Source of the DNA: DATAEG01 sp036258135
GTDB lineage: Bacteria; Actinomycetota; Actinomycetes; Mycobacteriales; Jatrophihabitantaceae
Length of the DNA stretch: 23,699 bases
Direction: 5' to 3'
NCBI GenBank assembly: GCA_036258135.1
Contig: DATAEG010000126.1
Span: 1 to 23,699, forward strand
A program made the position numbers and the translations under genes. Under the pieces are notes generated by a model. That model made no database searches and was not told where the DNA came from. It saw only the letters and a program-made list of their open reading frames with translations. Position 1 is the first letter of the stretch. Every line of letters begins with the position of its first letter. This document shows positions 8,675-16,237 of this stretch, in pieces.

Positions 8675-9670
8675 TCATGCGTTCGGCGTGATCTGGATCT
8701 TCCGGCCGACGCCTGCCTTGAACTGATCGACGGCCTTCGCGTAGTCGTCGAGTGCGAAACGGTGGCTGATCATCACCTGCGGGTTGAGCGCGCCGGCCGC
8801 CAACAGGTCCCCGGCACGCTCGAAACTGTTCAGCACCGCCATCGACCCGGTGATGGTGATCTCCTCGTTGTAGATCTTGTACGGCTCGAACTCGACGCGC
8901 GCGGCGTAGTCGCTCACCCCGAACTGCAGGAAGGTGCCAGCCTTCGCGACCCGGCGGAGCCCATCGGCTATGGCCGCGGCCACGCCGGTGCAGTCGATCA
9001 CGACATCCCAGCCGCGCGGGCGTGCGATGTCCTCGGCGGAGGCCGCGGTGTTGCTGCAGCCCAGCAACTTCGCAGTCCCCAGCCGGTCAGGATTAAGATC
9101 GACGACGTCAACGACGGTGGCGCCTGCCCGTTTGGCCAGCTCCATCATCATCAGCCCCATCGTCCCCGAGCCGTAGATCAACACGCTGTCGGCCAGGTTC
9201 ATGCGCAGCACGTCGTACCCGCGCACCGCACACGACAGTGGTTCCACGAGCGACGCGTCAGACAGCTCCAGGCTCTCCGGCACCACCCAGCAGTTGGCCG
9301 CCGGCGCCTTGGCGTACTGGGCGGCCGCACCCGGAACGCTTACGCCGATCGCTGCCCATCGCTCACACAGGTTTCCGCGCCCGCGCTTGCACTGGTAACA
9401 CTCGTGGCAGTGCAGCGAGGGGTCCACTGCCACCCCGGCACCGACGTCGAGCTCCTCCACGTCGCTCCCGACGGCGACAACCGTCCCGGAGAACTCGTGT
9501 CCCGGGATGATCGGCAAGGTCGGGGCGAACTCGCCGTCGAGGATGTGAAGGTCCGTTCCGCAGATGCCGCATCCGGCGACCTCCACGATGACGTCCTTTG
9601 GTCCCGGCGTCGGGTCGTCGACGGTCTCCACCGAGGTCTCGCCGACCGCCTGGATGACGGCTGCCCTCAT
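8675..9670 (-). CDS. zinc-dependent polyol/alcohol dehydrogenase
   Basis: A 331-residue MDR dehydrogenase of the sorbitol/threonine dehydrogenase type. Catalytic zinc residues are C37 (GICGTD), H58 and E59 (GHE), with E143 (VEPLSC) in the usual fourth position; the structural zinc cysteines are C88, C91, C94 and C102. The Rossmann motif GSGTMG is at 167-172, and an acidic residue D191 at the end of the next strand suggests NAD rather than NADP. The ATG at 9670 overlaps the preceding permease stop as ATGA, so it is co-translated with the transporter. It most likely oxidises the imported sugar alcohol to a ketose. No sugar kinase is nearby, so the next step is encoded elsewhere. The exact polyol cannot be read from sequence. 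Confidence 0.9.
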   Translation of the reverse strand: MRAAVIQAVGETSVETVDDPTPGPKDVIVEVAGCGICGTDLHILDGEFAPTLPIIPGHEFSGTVVAVGSDVEELDVGAGVAVDPSLHCHECYQCKRGRGNLCERWAAIGVSVPGAAAQYAKAPAANCWVVPESLELSDASLVEPLSCAVRGYDVLRMNLADSVLIYGSGTMGLMMMELAKRAGATVVDVVDLNPDRLGTAKLLGCSNTAASAEDIARPRGWDVVIDCTGVAAAIADGLRRVAKAGTFLQFGVSDYAARVEFEPYKIYNEEITITGSMAVLNSFERAGDLLAAGALNPQVMISHRFALDDYAKAVDQFKAGVGRKIQITPNA

Positions 9671-10554
9671 TTAACCGCCCCCATCGACAAGCCACGTACC
9701 AGCTTGTCCTGGGCGAGCCAGCCGGCCACCAGCACCGGGAAGCAGACGACGGTAGCGACCGCGCAGAGGTGTGCCAGGAACAAGCCTTCCGGCGCGATCT
9801 GTCCGGCCAGGAACACCGGCGAGGTCTTGGCGTTCTGTCCGGTCAGCCGGAGCGCGAACAGGAACTCGTTCCAGCTGAAGATGAAGCAAATCAAGGCGGT
9901 GGCCGCGAGTCCCGGCATGATCATCGGGCGGATGATCTTGTTGAGGACCGTGATGAAACTGGCGCCGTCCACCTGAGCAGCTTCGATCGTCTCGCGGGGC
10001 ACCTCGAGCAGGAACGACCGGAGCATCCAGATCGCAATGGGCAGGTTCGCCGCCATGTAGATGACGACCAGCACCCAGATGTTGTCGTTGAGCCCCAGAT
10101 TGTTCGTAAGCAAGTAGATGGGGAGGAGTGCGGCAACCACTGGCATCATCTTCGTCGACAGGAAGAAGAACAGCACGTCGCGCCATTTCAGCACCGGACG
10201 AATCGACAGTGCGTACGCGGCGGGGACCGCAAGCAACAGCACGAACAGCGTCGAGAAGCCTGCGGCCCACAGCGAGTTGATCAGTGCGATCTTGAGGTCG
10301 CCCTGGAGCAGGCCGTCATAGTTGGAGGTGGTGAACGGGGCGAAGAGCTGTGGCGTGGCGGCGTCTGTCTCCTGCCGGAACGACAGCAGGACCATCCACA
10401 CGATCGGGAAGAAGAAGGCCAGACCGAGTAGCCAGGTCACGAAGGACAGGAGGAATCCGGACACGCCGCGCGACTCGTCCTTCTCCTTGCGTGCTCGCAC
10501 CTTCCGCACTGTCGCGCGCAGCCGATCGACTCTGGGTTCGGCGGTGACGGTCAT
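9667..10554 (-). CDS. carbohydrate ABC transporter permease (MalG type)
   Basis: An inner-membrane permease of 295 residues with about six helices and the cytoplasmic EAA loop that docks to the ATPase (EAAQVDGAS...RPMIMPG), placing it in the CUT1 MalG-like group. Its long cytoplasmic N-terminus is rich in basic residues. The ATG at 10554 is used; an in-frame TTG at 10560 overlaps the upstream stop and is also possible, since AAGGAGGAGG lies upstream of both at usable distance. The next gene begins at its stop codon. It works with the preceding permease and the lipoprotein to import a sugar or polyol. No ATP-binding subunit is encoded nearby. Confidence 0.92.
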   Translation of the reverse strand: MTVTAEPRVDRLRATVRKVRARKEKDESRGVSGFLLSFVTWLLGLAFFFPIVWMVLLSFRQETDAATPQLFAPFTTSNYDGLLQGDLKIALINSLWAAGFSTLFVLLLAVPAAYALSIRPVLKWRDVLFFFLSTKMMPVVAALLPIYLLTNNLGLNDNIWVLVVIYMAANLPIAIWMLRSFLLEVPRETIEAAQVDGASFITVLNKIIRPMIMPGLAATALICFIFSWNEFLFALRLTGQNAKTSPVFLAGQIAPEGLFLAHLCAVATVVCFPVLVAGWLAQDKLVRGLSMGAVK

Positions 10555-10556
10555 GG

Positions 10557-11531
10557 TCAACGCACCTCCTCCTTGAACAGGGACGACACCGTCCGCAACG
10601 CAAACGTCGCCACGATGATCGTGCCGACCACGACGACCACACCTTGTGCCGAGGTGAGGCCGTAGTCACCGGCGTCAACCTGCGTCTCGAAGATCGCGAA
10701 CGGAAGGTTGGTCGTGCCGTTGGCGCCGCGAGTGATGGTGTAGATCACGTCGAACGCCTGGACGATGTAGACCGTGCCGAGCAGGACGGACAGATCCAGG
10801 TACTGACGCAGATGCGGGAGGGTGATCAGGCGGAAGGTCTGCCACGTGCTCGCCCCGTCGACCTTCGATGCCTCGAGGACGTCACTGGGCTGGCTCTGCA
10901 GGCCGGCCAGCAGGATCAGCATCATGAACGGCGTCCACTGCCAGATCAGCGGGATCGCCACGGCGATGAGCGGGTGTGTGCTCAGCAGCGACCAACTAGT
11001 GGGCTCGTCTACACCGAACCAGCCCCGGACGCCGTTGATCGCGCCGTTGAGGAGGCCGAACTGCGCGTTGTAGATCGCGTGCTTCCACACCAGGGCGCCG
11101 GCCATCGGCATGATCAGGAAGGGGCCGATCATCAGCGTCCGCACCACGGCGCGACCGCGGAACTTGCGGTCCAGGAGGACAGCCATAAGCAGGCCAAGCA
11201 GAACCGCGGCTATCACGACCAGCGCGGTCAACTTGACTGTCGTGATGACCGCGCTGCGGAGGTCCGGGTCGGTGAAGACCTTCTTGAAGTTTTGAAGGCC
11301 GACGAACTTCTTGCCACGCTCGGGGTGATCGCGATCCCAGGCCAGAGTGGAGATCCACAACGTGTAGAGGAACGGCAGCTGGGTCATGATGATGGCAAAG
11401 ATCAACGCCGGCAGCAGCGGTAGCCGGCGACTCATCCGTTCCCGGTAACCGGGACCGGGTAATGCGGAGACTGGGGGAGCGACGTCCTCGGCGTACTCCT
11501 CGGGCGGGACGGACGTGGTGGCGGTAGTCAT
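10557..11531 (-). CDS. carbohydrate ABC transporter permease (MalF type)
   Basis: A 324-residue permease, partner of the following MalG-type protein. After a cytoplasmic N-terminus of about 45 residues there are about six helices, with an EAA-type loop (VLEASKVDGAS...TLPHLRQYL) in the last third. The ATG at 11531 has GGAG eight bases upstream; upstream in-frame codons reach into the hairpin region and are unlikely to be coding. It lies 97 bp after the binding-protein gene, and that interval contains a strong hairpin. The stop (TGA at 10559-10557) lies at the start region of the next permease, so the two are coupled. The family call is firm; the imported compound is inferred from the adjacent dehydrogenase. 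Confidence 0.92.
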   Translation of the reverse strand: MTTATTSVPPEEYAEDVAPPVSALPGPGYRERMSRRLPLLPALIFAIIMTQLPFLYTLWISTLAWDRDHPERGKKFVGLQNFKKVFTDPDLRSAVITTVKLTALVVIAAVLLGLLMAVLLDRKFRGRAVVRTLMIGPFLIMPMAGALVWKHAIYNAQFGLLNGAINGVRGWFGVDEPTSWSLLSTHPLIAVAIPLIWQWTPFMMLILLAGLQSQPSDVLEASKVDGASTWQTFRLITLPHLRQYLDLSVLLGTVYIVQAFDVIYTITRGANGTTNLPFAIFETQVDAGDYGLTSAQGVVVVVGTIIVATFALRTVSSLFKEEVR

Positions 11532-11586
11532 GTCACTTTCTCCAAGGAACGATCGGCTTCGGGTGAGCCACAAGCAGCAGGCCTCG

Positions 11587-11622
11587 GTGGGCGGGGGACG
11601 AACGGCGAGGTCCCCCGCCCAC
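11587..11622 (-). terminator. strong intercistronic hairpin between binding-protein and permease genes
   Basis: A perfect 13-bp inverted repeat, GTGGGCGGGGGAC and GTCCCCCGCCCAC, flanks a 10-base loop (11600-11609). It starts about six bases past the binding-protein stop. There is no U-tract, and the permease cistron has no obvious promoter of its own, so this is better explained as a partial terminator or 3' stabiliser that lowers permease relative to binding protein, as described for malE-malF in enterics. Confidence 0.7.
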
Positions 11623-11627
11623 ACCGG

Positions 11628-12995
11628 CTACTTGTAGTTCTTGGCTACTGCCTCGGCATCGGATTGGCCCTTGTCGAGTGCGGATTTGACGCTCGACTTG
11701 TTGAGCAGTACGTCGTCGACGTACTCCGACACCCTGGTACCCAGATCAGCGAACTCGGCGATGCCGACGTACTGCACGCCCGGCGCCGGACGCGGCTGCA
11801 CACCTGGGTTGTTCGGGTCGGCGTGGTTGATCGAGTCCTCGACCAGCTTGTAGTAGGCGGCGTTCGCCTTCTGGTATTCGGGGATCTCGTACGTCGACGC
11901 CCGCTTGCCGTCTGGGACGCGCGACCAACCTAACTTGGTGCCGACCAGGTTCTCGTACTTCTTGCTGGAAGCCCAGCTGATGAACTTCCACGCGGTGTCG
12001 GCTTTCTTCGTCGTGGACGGCATCGCCCAGTCCCAGGACCATAGCCACCCGGAATACTGCGTCATCTTCACCGGCGCGTAGGCGAATCCGAGCTTGCCGG
12101 CGACCTTGCTCTGCGTCGTGTCCTCGAGCTTTCCGGCGCCTGAGGTGGCGTCGTACCACATGGCCGCCTTGCCCTGGCCCATCGCGTTCTGGCACTCGGC
12201 GAAGCCGGCCGTCTGCGGGTCGGGCTCGCCGTCCTGCTTGACTAGGTTCGTGTAGAACGTCACCGCGTCGGTGAACTCCGGGGCATTAACCTTCGCCGTC
12301 CAGTCCTTCTCGAACCAGGTCCCACCGAACGTGTTGACCACTGTGGTGAGCGGCGCGAACATTTCACCCCAGCCCTTGAGGCCACGCAGGCAGATCCCGG
12401 CGATCCCTTTGGACTTGTCCTTAACCTTGGCCGCCGCCGCGGCCACCTGATCCCAGGTGGGGTGCTCGGGCATCGTGACGCCCTTGGCCGCCAGCAGGTC
12501 CTTGCGGTACATAAGCATCGAGGACTCGCCATAGAACGGGATGCCGTAGAGCTTGCCGTCCGAGCCACTGGCCACCTCGACCATCCGTTTGAGCAGGTCG
12601 GCCTTGTCGAAGGCACTGTCCTTGTCGACGTAGCTGGACACCTCGTGCAGCCAGTTGTTCTTCGACCAGATCGGGATCTCGTACGCACCGATGGTGACGA
12701 CGTCGTAGGCGCCCGTCTTGTTGGCCACATCATCCTGCACCTTGGCCCGGAGGCTGTTCTCGTCGAGCACTGTGAAGTTGACCTTGATGCCGGTGTCCTT
12801 GGTGAAGTTGGCGGCAGTCAGGCCCTGGATGTCGACCATCTGCGAGTTGCCGACCATCAGGACGTTGATGCTCTTGCTGCCGCTGCCGCCGCCACCACCA
12901 CCACCGCCGCCGGCGCCGGAGCACGCGCTGGCAACGACGGCGATCACGGCGAGAGCCGCGACAGCCGCACTCTTGCGGCCTTGTATTCGATACAC
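11628..12995 (-). CDS. extracellular solute-binding lipoprotein (sugar/polyol ABC transporter)
   Basis: A 455-residue secreted binding protein. It has a basic start, a hydrophobic segment at about 9-23, and a lipobox VASAC with C25 as the lipidated cysteine. A glycine-rich linker at residues 27-39 follows, then the mature domain of bacterial family 1 solute-binding proteins. It captures the sugar or sugar alcohol outside the membrane and delivers it to the two permeases. The start is GTG at 12995 with GGAGG six bases upstream. The cistron lies between a hairpin at 13016-13032 and another at 11587-11622, consistent with a separately stabilised, abundant mRNA segment. The overall pattern suggests a SmoE-like polyol binder, but the ligand is uncertain. 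Confidence 0.92.
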   Translation of the reverse strand: MYRIQGRKSAAVAALAVIAVVASACSGAGGGGGGGGGSGSKSINVLMVGNSQMVDIQGLTAANFTKDTGIKVNFTVLDENSLRAKVQDDVANKTGAYDVVTIGAYEIPIWSKNNWLHEVSSYVDKDSAFDKADLLKRMVEVASGSDGKLYGIPFYGESSMLMYRKDLLAAKGVTMPEHPTWDQVAAAAAKVKDKSKGIAGICLRGLKGWGEMFAPLTTVVNTFGGTWFEKDWTAKVNAPEFTDAVTFYTNLVKQDGEPDPQTAGFAECQNAMGQGKAAMWYDATSGAGKLEDTTQSKVAGKLGFAYAPVKMTQYSGWLWSWDWAMPSTTKKADTAWKFISWASSKKYENLVGTKLGWSRVPDGKRASTYEIPEYQKANAAYYKLVEDSINHADPNNPGVQPRPAPGVQYVGIAEFADLGTRVSEYVDDVLLNKSSVKSALDKGQSDAEAVAKNYK

Positions 12996-13015
12996 GTTCT
13001 ACCTCCGGATGTGAC

Positions 13016-13032
13016 GATCGGCGGGGCCGATC
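13016..13032. promoter_or_regulatory. hairpin or operator upstream of the binding-protein gene
   Basis: GATCGGC and GCCGATC form a perfect 7-bp inverted repeat around GGG, 20 bases before the binding-protein start and 31 bases after the regulator stop. It could be a 5' mRNA stabiliser, an attenuator, or a DNA operator for a local promoter. I see no convincing -35/-10 pair in this 68-bp gap. Confidence 0.5.
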
Positions 13033-13063
13033 TGCTGGTCGCCGACGTAGGTGCCGGCTTTCG

Positions 13064-13825
13064 TCAGGCGCGGGTCACCTCAACTCCGGCCGCCTCGGCG
13101 CGCAGGGTCGACTCGTCGCTGAGGTTGGTGTCGGTGATGAAGCGCTCGAAGTCGCGAAGTTGCGCGAAGCTGACGAAGGAATCCGCGCCCATCTTCGTGC
13201 TGTCGGCGATCAGGATGCGCCGACGCGAGGCCAGCATGGCGGCCGTCTTCACCGCGGCGATCGCCCCGTCCGGGACGGTAGTGCCATGCTCAAAGGTGAT
13301 GCCGTTGGTTCCGATGAAGGCGAGGTCCAACACCAGGCTGCGCAGCGTGTTGATCGCCCAATGGTCGACGCAGCCGAAGGTCTTGGAGCGGATCCGGCCG
13401 CCGATGACCATGACGTCGACGTTGGGACGGCCCGCCAGCAGGATGGCGATGGGGAGTGCGCCCGTCACAACGGTGATCGGGTGGGTGGGATGGAGTCGCT
13501 CGGCGATCAGCTGAGGCAGGTTGCCCTCGTCGATGTAGATGGCTTCGGCGTTGCCGATGTGCTCGACGGCGGCGGCTGCGATGCGCTGCTTCTCCGCGGG
13601 ATGCCGGGTGGCCCGCATGGCCAGGCCGCTCTCGAAGCTGAGCCGCTCTACGGGCACCGCGCCCCCGTAGACGCGGCGCAACAGGCCCTGCCGTTCGAGA
13701 TCGTTCAAGTCCCGGCGGATGGTCTCGGGCGCCAGATGCAGCTCCTCGGACAGTTCCGCGACGTCGAGGCGTCCACTCTCCCTGGCCCGCTCCATCAGCC
13801 ACTGTCGGCGCCTGTCTGCGTGCAA
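13064..13825 (-). CDS. DeoR-family transcriptional regulator
   Basis: A 253-residue repressor-type protein. The N-terminal winged helix-turn-helix at about residues 20-53 carries the family pattern (VAELSEELHLAPETIRRDL...GLLRRVYGGA), followed by a DeoR C-terminal ligand-sensing domain related to sugar-phosphate isomerases (about 75-235). The start is TTG at 13825, preceded by GGGAGG at good spacing. It heads the transporter-dehydrogenase operon and lies opposite malQ. Members usually respond to phosphorylated sugars and bind tandem direct repeats; a TGCC repeat array begins 28 bp upstream of its start, so it probably represses its own operon. The inducer is unknown. Confidence 0.9.
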   Translation of the reverse strand: MHADRRRQWLMERARESGRLDVAELSEELHLAPETIRRDLNDLERQGLLRRVYGGAVPVERLSFESGLAMRATRHPAEKQRIAAAAVEHIGNAEAIYIDEGNLPQLIAERLHPTHPITVVTGALPIAILLAGRPNVDVMVIGGRIRSKTFGCVDHWAINTLRSLVLDLAFIGTNGITFEHGTTVPDGAIAAVKTAAMLASRRRILIADSTKMGADSFVSFAQLRDFERFITDTNLSDESTLRAEAAGVEVTRA

Positions 13826-13852
13826 CGTCGCCTCCCGGCGTCATCCGAGCGC

Positions 13853-13894
13853 TGCCCGATTAGTGCCTACTTCGTGCCCGCTCATGCCCGCTCA
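13853..13894. promoter_or_regulatory. helically phased TGCC direct-repeat array (candidate DeoR operator)
   Basis: Four repeats start at 13853 (TGCCCGATTAG), 13864 (TGCCTACTTCG), 13875 and 13885 (both TGCCCGCTCA), spaced 11, 11 and 10 bp, about one helical turn each, so all copies face one side of the DNA. Further TGCCC copies occur at 13974, 13986 (TGCCCGATT) and 13994. Direct repeats at turn spacing fit cooperative binding by a DeoR-family oligomer. The link to the adjacent regulator is inferred. Confidence 0.6.
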
Positions 13895-13898
13895 ATGA

Positions 13899-13924
13899 CC
13901 AGAGTGTGGCGCGGATCACTCTGG
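13899..13924. promoter_or_regulatory. inverted repeat CCAGAGTG-N10-CACTCTGG in the deoR/malQ intergenic region
   Basis: The arms are perfect 8-mers with centres 18 bp apart. The longer word TGACCAGAG begins at 13896 and recurs at 13960-13968. The block TCACTCTGGA (13916-13925) also recurs in the leader of the globin gene at 16225-16234. This looks like a site for a second regulator, different from the TGCC array. Confidence 0.5.
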
Positions 13925-13932
13925 AAGGTCAA
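13903..13932 (-). promoter_or_regulatory. possible promoter of the deoR operon
   Basis: On the minus strand TTGACC (13932-13927) is followed after 18 bp by CACACT (13908-13903). Transcription would begin near 13896, just before the TGCC array, so a protein bound to the array would sit at and beyond the start site. The -10 box is weak; this is a prediction only. Confidence 0.3.
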
Positions 13933-14082
13933 CACTTCTCCGAAATCATTGCCGTTCTGTGACCAGAGGTTAATGCCCAGTCTTATGCCCGATTGCCCGG
14001 TCGGGCACTCCTCTTCGCGGCCTATGTGGCGGTCGCCAACCCGGGCCGCCCGGTGTTGCGCCGGGTGCGATTGGATGACCGA

Positions 14083-16200
14083 GTGGCCGAATCCGCAGGT
14101 GATTTGCGCGAGTTGGCCACGGCCTACGGGGTGGCCACCGAGTACTGGGACTGGCGTGGTCGCCATGTCGCGGTGAGCGCCGAGACGCTCACCGCTGTCC
14201 TCGCCGCCCTTGGCGTGGACACCGCGACGCCTGCCCGCCGCCGCGAGGCGCTGGAGTCGCGCCGCCTGGTCGCCTGGCGCCAAGTCCTGCCCCCTTATGT
14301 GGTCACCCGGACCGGGCAGGCCAGCGCCGTGACCGTGCACGTTCCGCACGGCGCGTCGGTCGATGTGTGGATCGAGCTCGAGGACGGCTCGTATCGGTCC
14401 GCCCTTCAGCAGCTGGAGAACTGGACGAAGCCGGTCGAAGTCGACGGACGGTTGATCGGCGAGGCCAGCTTCGAGATTCCCGACGACATTCCATCCGGCT
14501 ACCACGTCGTCGGGGCGTATTGCCAGGGCGCTGGCAGCCGCAGCTCGTTGATCGTGACGCCCGCGTGGCTGGGCCTGCCCACCCAGGTCGGCAGCGCACC
14601 GGTCTGGGGACTGGCCACGCAGATCTACAGCGTCCGGTCGCGCCGGTCATGGGGCATCGGTGACCTGGCCGACCTCACTGACCTGGCCGCGTGGGCCGCC
14701 GAAGAGCACGGCGCCGACTTCGTCCTCGTCAACCCGCTGCACGCGGCCGCTCCCGGCGTGCCGATGGAGCCGTCGCCGTACCTGCCGACGACCAGGCGGT
14801 TTGCCAACCCGATGTACCTACGCGTCGAACGCATCCCCGAGTACGCCTACCTCGACGCCGCCGCGCGCGGGCAGCTGGACGTACTCGGCGCGCGTCTTCG
14901 AAAGACGACCGGCGAGCGCATCGAACGTGACCCGGCCTGGACGGCCAAGCGGGCCGCGTTGCAACTCGTCCACGCCGCAGGGCTGGAGTTCGGCCGGGCG
15001 TTCTCGTACGCCGCCTTCCGTCGCCGGGAGGGGCAGGCGCTCGACGACTTCGCCACCTGGTGTGCGCTGAGCGAGCAGCACGGCACCGACTGGCGCCAGT
15101 GGCCCGCGGAACTGCGCCACCCGCGCTCGCCCGCGGTGACCGAGTTCGCTGCGACGCATCCGAGCGAAGTCGACTTCCACCGTTGGCTGGAATGGGTCCT
15201 GGACGAGCAACTCGCCGACACCCAGGCCACCGTCCGGCGCGTCGGCATGAGGCTCGGGGTGGTGCACGACCTGGCCGTCGGCGTGAGCCTGTCCGGAGCC
15301 GACGCTTGGGCCTGGCAGGACGCGTTGGCGCAGGGCATCACCGTCGGTGCGCCCCCAGACGCGTACGCCCAGACCGGCCAGGACTGGAACCAACCCGCGT
15401 GGCGGCCGGACCGACTGGCCGAACTCGGCTACGCACCTTTCCGCGACCTCATCGCCAACGCACTGCGGCACTCTGGCGGTCTGCGCGTCGACCACATCAT
15501 CGGCATGTTCCGGCTGTGGTGGATACCGGCAGGCGCGGACCCCACCGAAGGCACGTACGTCCGCTACGACCACGATGCCGCCATCGGCATCCTCGCCCTC
15601 GAGGCGCAGCGCGCCGGGGCGGTCGTCATCGGCGAGGACCTCGGCACGGTTGAGCCGTGGGTACGCGCCTACCTGCGCGAACGCGGCGTGCTGGGCACGT
15701 CGATCCTGTGGTTCGAATTCGACTACGACGGTGCGGGCGGCCCGCTCGAACCCGAGCGCTGGCGCGAGTTCTGCCTGGCGTCGGTGACGACTCACGATCT
15801 GCCGCCTACCGCCGGCTATCTGGCCGGCGACCACATACGGCTGCGACATCGGCTCGGCCTGCTTACCCGGCCGCTGGACGAGGAACTGGCCGCCGATCAC
15901 ACCGAACGCGAAGCCTGGCTAGACGAGTTGCGACGCCGCGGACTGCTCACCGAGGGCGCGGACGAGGAGGAGATTGTCCGCGCGTTACATCGCGCCCTTG
16001 CCGCCACCCCGTCGCGGCTGCGCTGCCTGGCGCTGACCGACGCGGTCGGTGACCGGCGGGCTCAGAACCAGCCCGGGACCGTGGACGAGTACCCGAACTG
16101 GCAGGTGCCGCTCAGCGGGCCGGACGGCACGCCGCTCACCCTCGAGGACGTGTTTACCAACGACCGGGCCGCCGCCCTGGCCGAAGTCATGCGCGCCTGA
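14083..16200 (+). CDS. malQ: 4-alpha-glucanotransferase (amylomaltase, GH77)
   Basis: A cytoplasmic enzyme of about 705 residues that transfers alpha-1,4-glucan segments between maltodextrins, used in maltodextrin and glycogen turnover. An N-terminal domain typical of actinobacterial MalQ (ATAYGVATEYWDW near the start) precedes the GH77 barrel. The catalytic residues, numbered from this start, are D470 (LRVDHIIG), E518 (IGEDLGT) and D572 (TTHDLPPT). The start is uncertain: the frame is open back to TTG 13993, with GTG codons at 14053, 14065 and 14083 and no strong ribosome site. I prefer 14083 because it begins the region that resembles family N-termini and gives the usual length. It is divergent from the deoR operon and may share its regulatory region. 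Confidence 0.93.
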   Translation: MAESAGDLRELATAYGVATEYWDWRGRHVAVSAETLTAVLAALGVDTATPARRREALESRRLVAWRQVLPPYVVTRTGQASAVTVHVPHGASVDVWIELEDGSYRSALQQLENWTKPVEVDGRLIGEASFEIPDDIPSGYHVVGAYCQGAGSRSSLIVTPAWLGLPTQVGSAPVWGLATQIYSVRSRRSWGIGDLADLTDLAAWAAEEHGADFVLVNPLHAAAPGVPMEPSPYLPTTRRFANPMYLRVERIPEYAYLDAAARGQLDVLGARLRKTTGERIERDPAWTAKRAALQLVHAAGLEFGRAFSYAAFRRREGQALDDFATWCALSEQHGTDWRQWPAELRHPRSPAVTEFAATHPSEVDFHRWLEWVLDEQLADTQATVRRVGMRLGVVHDLAVGVSLSGADAWAWQDALAQGITVGAPPDAYAQTGQDWNQPAWRPDRLAELGYAPFRDLIANALRHSGGLRVDHIIGMFRLWWIPAGADPTEGTYVRYDHDAAIGILALEAQRAGAVVIGEDLGTVEPWVRAYLRERGVLGTSILWFEFDYDGAGGPLEPERWREFCLASVTTHDLPPTAGYLAGDHIRLRHRLGLLTRPLDEELAADHTEREAWLDELRRRGLLTEGADEEEIVRALHRALAATPSRLRCLALTDAVGDRRAQNQPGTVDEYPNWQVPLSGPDGTPLTLEDVFTNDRAAALAEVMRA

Positions 16201-16237
16201 CGCGACGTTTGTCGGCGGTGAGTGTCACTCTGGAGCC

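Noticed and set aside
8762..9976. 404-codon plus-strand open frame opposite the zinc dehydrogenase and permease
   Set aside because: It spans two genes on the other strand and has no domain, ribosome site or sensible composition.
12462..13514. 350-codon plus-strand open frame across the binding protein and regulator genes
   Set aside because: Antisense to two well-supported genes and composed of low-complexity sequence.
13993..14082. Upstream 30 codons of malQ from TTG 13993
   Set aside because: They overlap the TGCC repeat region, lack a ribosome site and do not resemble family N-termini; the start at 14083 gives the usual length. Not fully excluded.
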